From Bacillota bacterium (lineage in GTDB: Bacteria > Bacillota > Clostridia > Oscillospirales > Oscillospiraceae): a stretch of 16,551 nucleotides of DNA. Shown here piece after piece: positions 13,616-16,551 of this stretch (positions are counted from its first letter, which is position 1; every line of letters begins with the position of its first letter). The notes below the pieces were generated by a model that saw nothing but the letters and a program-made list of their open reading frames with translations, did no database searches and had not been told where the DNA came from. A program made the translations under genes and the position numbers. The DNA is taken from NCBI GenBank assembly GCA_023395775.1, contig JAEWYA010000230.1, forward strand, positions 1 to 16,551, written 5' to 3'.

Positions 13616-14035
13616 CTACATTTCCTTGTCGTATTTACAGCGATAGTAAATGGAAATTCCCGCCACAAGAAGGTAGGCGAAGACAAGCGGCAATATGACA
13701 TACAAATCAAGGCTCATCAATCCGAACGAGACAATCAGTGCGCCGAAGATATAGATCATGGCATCGAATGCCTTTCCCTTGGCATAATTGCTGATTGTTA
13801 CATTTCGTTCATCCTTTTTCTCAATTTCAATCTGTTTTTGAAGATTCCCGGCAGCTTTTAATGCAATCAGCTCTCCGACTCCGTGTCCGAATGCACCGCA
13901 CCCAATTCCGATGCAGTAGTACGGTAAAACCCTCATCACACCCTGCGCCTCCGGGGCTGCTTTGACAAAATACAAACCGACGGCAATCAGCGCGAGGCCG
14001 ATTACGCTCAGTGTATAAAAAACGCCTTTCTTCAT
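13616..14035 (-). CDS. Small integral membrane protein (DUF6442-like) cotranscribed with an XRE regulator
   Basis: 139 aa. Four hydrophobic segments are visible: about residues 5-25 (VFYTLSVIGLALIAVGLYFV), 36-54 (VLPYYCIGIGCGAFGHGVGE), 88-107 (AMIYIFGALIVSFGLMSL) and 110-130 (YVILPLVFAYLLVAGISIYY). A charged cytoplasmic stretch, KQIEIEKKDERNVTISNYAK, sits in the middle. This EIEKxDERN..I...AK block is the hallmark of a family of DUF2178/DUF6442-type membrane proteins paired with small XRE regulators across Firmicutes. Their function is not established; envelope-stress sensing is a guess. The ATG overlaps the regulator's stop as ATGA, so the two are translationally coupled. Confidence 0.8.
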   Translation of the reverse strand: MKKGVFYTLSVIGLALIAVGLYFVKAAPEAQGVMRVLPYYCIGIGCGAFGHGVGELIALKAAGNLQKQIEIEKKDERNVTISNYAKGKAFDAMIYIFGALIVSFGLMSLDLYVILPLVFAYLLVAGISIYYRCKYDKEM

Positions 14036-14238
14036 TCTCCTCTTTCCTCCCCATAAATAAAGATGTCCTCAATGCGCATGCCAAAATAGTCGGCGATCTT
14101 AAACGCCAACAGGATGGAGGGATTATAGCGGCCGTTTTCCAAAGAGCCGATGGTCTGCCTTGATACTTCGAGCGTAGCCGCCAAATCCTCCTGCCGAATT
14201 CCCCGCTGCTTTCGGATTTTCTCTAAACGGTTTTTCAC
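14032..14238 (-). CDS. Small XRE-family regulator
   Basis: 68 aa. The start is GTG at 14238, set by GGGAGGG just upstream. The whole protein is an HTH_3 domain: NRLEKIRKQRGIRQEDLAAT, then LEVSRQTIGSLENGRYNPSI and LLAFKIADYFGMRIEDIF. It is of the short type with the conserved 'SRQTI..LENGRYNPS' recognition region that is regularly paired with small membrane proteins, as here. Overlapping GGAAAG-type sites in its own promoter point to autoregulation of the two-gene operon. Confidence 0.9.
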   Translation of the reverse strand: MKNRLEKIRKQRGIRQEDLAATLEVSRQTIGSLENGRYNPSILLAFKIADYFGMRIEDIFIYGEERGE

Positions 14239-14257
14239 AAATACCCTCCCTCTTGAC

Positions 14258-14305
14258 GGAAAGCTTACTTTCCATTATATTACTGCAAAGTCGGAAGAAT
14301 GTCAA
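14258..14305 (-). promoter_or_regulatory. Promoter and operator-like repeats of the XRE operon
   Basis: On the minus strand a perfect TTGACA (14305-14300) and TAATAT (14282-14277) are 17 bases apart; TATAAT overlaps at 14279-14274. Over the expected start point lies the inverted repeat GGAAAG-N4-CTTTCC (14258-14273). The 10-mer TACTTTCCAT (plus strand) occurs at 14266-14275 and again at 14309-14318, just upstream of the -35 box. The sites flank the promoter as expected for binding by the XRE protein. Confidence 0.65.
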
Positions 14306-14333
14306 GTATACTTTCCATATAAAATTTAAAAAG

Positions 14334-14362
14334 CGCGGGACGGATCATATCTCCGTCCCGCG
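14334..14362 (-). terminator. Terminator of the ECF S-component gene
   Basis: A perfect 11-bp stem, CGCGGGACGGA (14334-14344) with its complement (14352-14362), has a seven-base loop. It is followed on the minus strand by CTTTTTAAATTTT. It lies 54 bases beyond the stop codon. Confidence 0.88.
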
Positions 14363-14415
14363 TCAGCCTGCCGCAAAATAGTTTTCGCCATTTTCCAAAA
14401 AATAAGGTTTTCCCC

Positions 14416-14964
14416 TTACAGGTTGGAAAACTTGCTCCGCACATAGCCGCTCTTTCGCAGCGCCGCCGCCAGAAAGACGGAGACCGCCACGCCGAAGCCT
14501 GCCTGCACCAGGTTGCTGGGAATTCCCGCGGCGCTGCCGACAAAGCTGCGCAGCAGCAGCGCGTCGAACAGCCAGTAGCCCGCTACCATGGGAATCTCGC
14601 CCGCCACCGCGGAGAGAAGCATGCCGCCGGACTTCTCCTTCAGCCCACAGTACAAAAGACCAGCCAGAATCGCCATAACGGCCTTGATAATCAGTGTGGC
14701 GGGGACATAGACCATGTAACCGGAAAGAGCGTCCGCCATGGCGGAGCCGATGCCGCCCGCCAGCGCGCCGTACCAAGGTCCCAGCAGAAACGCACCCAGC
14801 AGCACCACCGTGTCGCCCAGATTCATATAGCCTCCCGTGGGGGAGGGAACGCGGATCACCATGGTGGCAACGCAGGCCAGCGCCGCCAGCAGCGCCGTGG
14901 TGACAATGGTCCGCACCCGCGTGTCCGCAGCGGCGTGATTTTCCGTCTTCATCGTTTTTTCCAT
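14416..14964 (-). CDS. ECF transporter substrate-binding S component, possibly for vitamin B6
   Basis: 182 aa, ATG at 14964 with GAGGAG about a dozen bases before it. After a polar N-terminus there are six hydrophobic segments between about residues 18 and 172. The first holds the AxxxA motif (TALLAALACVA) by which S components dock on EcfT. The stretches YMNLGDTVVLLGAFLLGPWY, then GALAGGIGSAMADALSGY and VPATLIIKAVMAILAGLL, are typical of the ECF-ribofla_trS/thiW-like S-component fold. S components bind a vitamin and share an EcfAA'T energising module, usually encoded elsewhere, as here. The divergent PdxR/MocR-type regulator suggests a pyridoxine or pyridoxal transporter (PdxU type), but riboflavin, thiamine-precursor or other substrates cannot be excluded. 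Confidence 0.8.
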   Translation of the reverse strand: MEKTMKTENHAAADTRVRTIVTTALLAALACVATMVIRVPSPTGGYMNLGDTVVLLGAFLLGPWYGALAGGIGSAMADALSGYMVYVPATLIIKAVMAILAGLLYCGLKEKSGGMLLSAVAGEIPMVAGYWLFDALLLRSFVGSAAGIPSNLVQAGFGVAVSVFLAAALRKSGYVRSKFSNL

Positions 14965-14990
14965 GCTTCTCTGACTCCTCTCGGCTTCAA

Positions 14991-15020
14991 TTGAGTTTAT
15001 TGTAGCCTGTGTATGATAAT
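14991..15020 (+). promoter_or_regulatory. Divergent promoter region between ECF gene and regulator
   Basis: TTGAGT (14991-14996) and GATAAT (15015-15020), 18 bases apart, form a plausible plus-strand promoter for the regulator. The surrounding 110 bases are AT-rich and carry the opposed elements AATTGAGT (14989-14996) and ACTCAAATT (15029-15037), possible half-sites for the regulator. No convincing minus-strand promoter was resolved. Confidence 0.4.
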
Positions 15021-15073
15021 ATTAAAATACTCAAATTATAAAATTTCAATAAGGTCAGATTGGAGCGTGGTTT

Positions 15074-16462
15074 ATGCTGACATATTCTCTGGAAGACCGG
15101 GGCGGGTTGACGCTTTATGAATATCTCTACCGCCGCATTCGGGACGACATTCTTTCCGGCACACTGGCGGTGGGGGAAAAATTACCCTCTAAGCGGGCGC
15201 TGTCGGAGCATCTGGGGGTCTCGGTCATCACGGTGGAGGGGGCATATCAGCAGTTGGAGGCGGAGGGCTATGTCCACACCCGACCCCGCAGCGGTTTTTT
15301 CGTCTCCCGGGTGGAGCCGAGTCTTTCAGCGCGGCAGCCGGCCGCGGACATACCGCCCGGGCCGGCGCCGGTGTGGAAGCTGGATTTGAAGACGAACCGG
15401 GTGGATGCGGCCAGATTTCCTCTGTCCACATGGGCGCGGCTGACGCGGCAGGTACTGTCGGAAGAGGGAGCCGCGATTCTCTCTCCGCTGCCCCATCAGG
15501 GGCTGCTTGCCCTACGGCGGGCAATCTGCAGCGACCTCAGAGACTTTCGGGGGCTTTCGGCGTCGCCGGAGCAAATCGTGATCGGCGCGGGAGCGGAGTA
15601 CCTGTACCTATTGCTGGCCCAGCTGCTGGGACGGGACACGGTGCTGGCGGTGGAGGACCCCGGCTATCCGAAGATCCGACAGGTATACGAAAAAAGCGGC
15701 GTCCGGTGCGTCTCCCTGCCGCTGGACGGCGAGGGGATGAATCCCGACGCCCTGCGCGCCTCCGGAGCTGGGGCGGCGCATCTGTCTCCCTCTCACCAGT
15801 ACCCCACCGGGCTGGTGACCCCCATCCGGCGGCGGCAGGAGCTGCTGCGCTGGGCAGAGAAGACCGGTGGGGTTATCATCGAGGACGACTACGACAGCGA
15901 ACTGCGCTTTACGGGGCGGCCTATCCCACCGCTGCAAAGCATCGACAGCGGAGGCCGCGTGGCATATCTAAACACGTTTTCCCAGACTATTGCTCCGTCC
16001 ATGCGGGTAGGCTTCTTGGTGTTGCCGCCCCGGCTCTTGGAGCAGTACCGCCGGGAGATGAACTTCTATGCCTGCACCGTTCCGGCCACAGAGCAGTTTG
16101 TCCTGACCCGGTTTCTGGAGGGCGGATACTATGAGCAGCACCTCGCCCGGATGCGGACGGAGTACCGCTTAAGACGAGCCGCCGTGCTGGAGGCGTTTGC
16201 CCGAAGCGCCTTTGCGGAACGGGTCCACATCGCGGAGCAGGGGGCGGGGCTGCACTTTCTGCTGCGGCTGGACACCGCCCGAAGCGATGGGGAGTTGGAC
16301 GTCAGAGCGCGGGAAAAAGGCGTCCGGCTGGGCTTTTTGTCCGAGTATACCCAGCGGCGGGAGGCGGCGTTCGATCACACGCTGGTGGTGAATTACGCGG
16401 GCCTTGAAAAAGAGCGGCTGACCGAGGCTGTGGAGCTTTTGACGGAAATTTTCGCAGAGTGA
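15074..16462 (+). CDS. MocR/PdxR-type GntR regulator with aminotransferase domain lacking the PLP lysine
   Basis: 462 aa, ATG after TTGGAGCG. The GntR winged helix covers about residues 12-80 (LTLYEYLYRRIRDDILSGTL, then LPSKRALSEHLGVSVITVEG and QLEAEGYVHTRPRSGFFV). The fold-type-I aminotransferase domain runs from about 105 to 460, with SPSHQYPTG, IEDDYDSE (D271, Y273) and TIAPSMRVGF. In MocR proteins FSKT supplies the lysine that binds PLP. Here the codon is CAG, giving FSQT with Q304. The spacing from Y273 to Q304 (31 residues) equals that from Y281 to K312 in GabR, so Q304 occupies the lysine position. It probably regulates the divergent ECF gene. It may sense B6 without a Schiff base, bind another ligand, or be altered by mutation. 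Confidence 0.9.
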   Translation: MLTYSLEDRGGLTLYEYLYRRIRDDILSGTLAVGEKLPSKRALSEHLGVSVITVEGAYQQLEAEGYVHTRPRSGFFVSRVEPSLSARQPAADIPPGPAPVWKLDLKTNRVDAARFPLSTWARLTRQVLSEEGAAILSPLPHQGLLALRRAICSDLRDFRGLSASPEQIVIGAGAEYLYLLLAQLLGRDTVLAVEDPGYPKIRQVYEKSGVRCVSLPLDGEGMNPDALRASGAGAAHLSPSHQYPTGLVTPIRRRQELLRWAEKTGGVIIEDDYDSELRFTGRPIPPLQSIDSGGRVAYLNTFSQTIAPSMRVGFLVLPPRLLEQYRREMNFYACTVPATEQFVLTRFLEGGYYEQHLARMRTEYRLRRAAVLEAFARSAFAERVHIAEQGAGLHFLLRLDTARSDGELDVRAREKGVRLGFLSEYTQRREAAFDHTLVVNYAGLEKERLTEAVELLTEIFAE

Positions 16463-16478
16463 TCCGACAGCGGTTTCA

Positions 16479-16500
16479 CGCCAAAACCTGTTATTTGGCG
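16479..16500 (+). terminator. Small hairpin after the regulator gene
   Basis: CGCCAAA (16479-16485) pairs with TTTGGCG (16494-16500) 17 bases after the stop codon. No T-run follows, so terminator function is weak. A second stem, CCTGTG (16532-16537) with CACAGG (16544-16549), is cut by the window end and may be the real terminator. Confidence 0.35.
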
Positions 16501-16551
16501 CATGACCCATAGGGAGAAAACAAAACGGGCCCCTGTGGTTTTACACAGGCG

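Noticed and set aside
15373..16134. 253-codon plus-strand frame inside the MocR-type regulator gene
   Set aside because: It overlaps, in another frame, a gene with clear GntR and aminotransferase domains. Its product is Gly/Arg/Pro-rich without motifs.
1..16551. CRISPR array, insertion sequence or transposon
   Set aside because: No regularly spaced repeats, transposase frame or terminal inverted repeats were seen in the window. The only mobile element supported is the reduced prophage.

Overview
The window reads as chromosome of a low-to-mid GC Gram-positive anaerobe of the Clostridia, most like gut Oscillospiraceae (Oscillibacter/Flavonifractor type). The grounds are AGGAGG-type ribosome binding sites throughout, an SLH-domain surface protein, a sortase-type sorting signal of the PxKTGD kind, a class I c-di-GMP riboswitch, an ECF-transporter S component and a MocR-type regulator. 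The genus is inference; no rRNA or other marker gene is present.

Layout. 1-538 (minus): 5' part of a secreted SLH-domain protein with a long leader. 1118-6738 (plus): a 139-aa conserved protein of unknown function, a c-di-GMP-I riboswitch at 1656-1752, and a 1630-aa wall-anchored protein with a VWA domain and eleven MucBP-like repeats, closed by a strong hairpin. 6757-11743: a reduced prophage. From right to left it has a tRNA-Gly 3' fragment as attachment site, tandem 11-bp repeats, a tyrosine integrase, a divergent repressor/Cro switch with three matching operators, an excisionase-like gene, a zinc-ribbon fragment that runs out of frame into a late-region membrane protein, then a coiled-coil membrane protein, a small unknown, a holin and a CHAP endolysin. 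No capsid, tail, packaging or replication genes are present, so the middle of the phage appears deleted at about 9.27 kb. A second, 31-bp endolysin relic at 6757 and an AT-rich unknown gene (6905-7306) lie at its left edge. The left attachment site is not in the window.

11750-12602 (minus, chromosomal): tRNA terminator and two small unknown proteins with cysteine-ended C-termini. 12729-13573 (plus): a 195-aa soluble protein with an acidic tail and its terminator. 13616-14305 (minus): a GTG-started XRE regulator overlapping a small membrane protein by ATGA, with repeated operator-like sites over its promoter. 14334-16462: divergent ECF S component and MocR/PdxR-type regulator, probably vitamin B6 related. 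The regulator has Gln in place of the PLP-binding Lys.

The most noteworthy unit is the second-messenger-controlled giant surface protein with its unknown partner gene. Next are the Lys-less MocR regulator and the prophage collapsed to immunity, integration and lysis functions.
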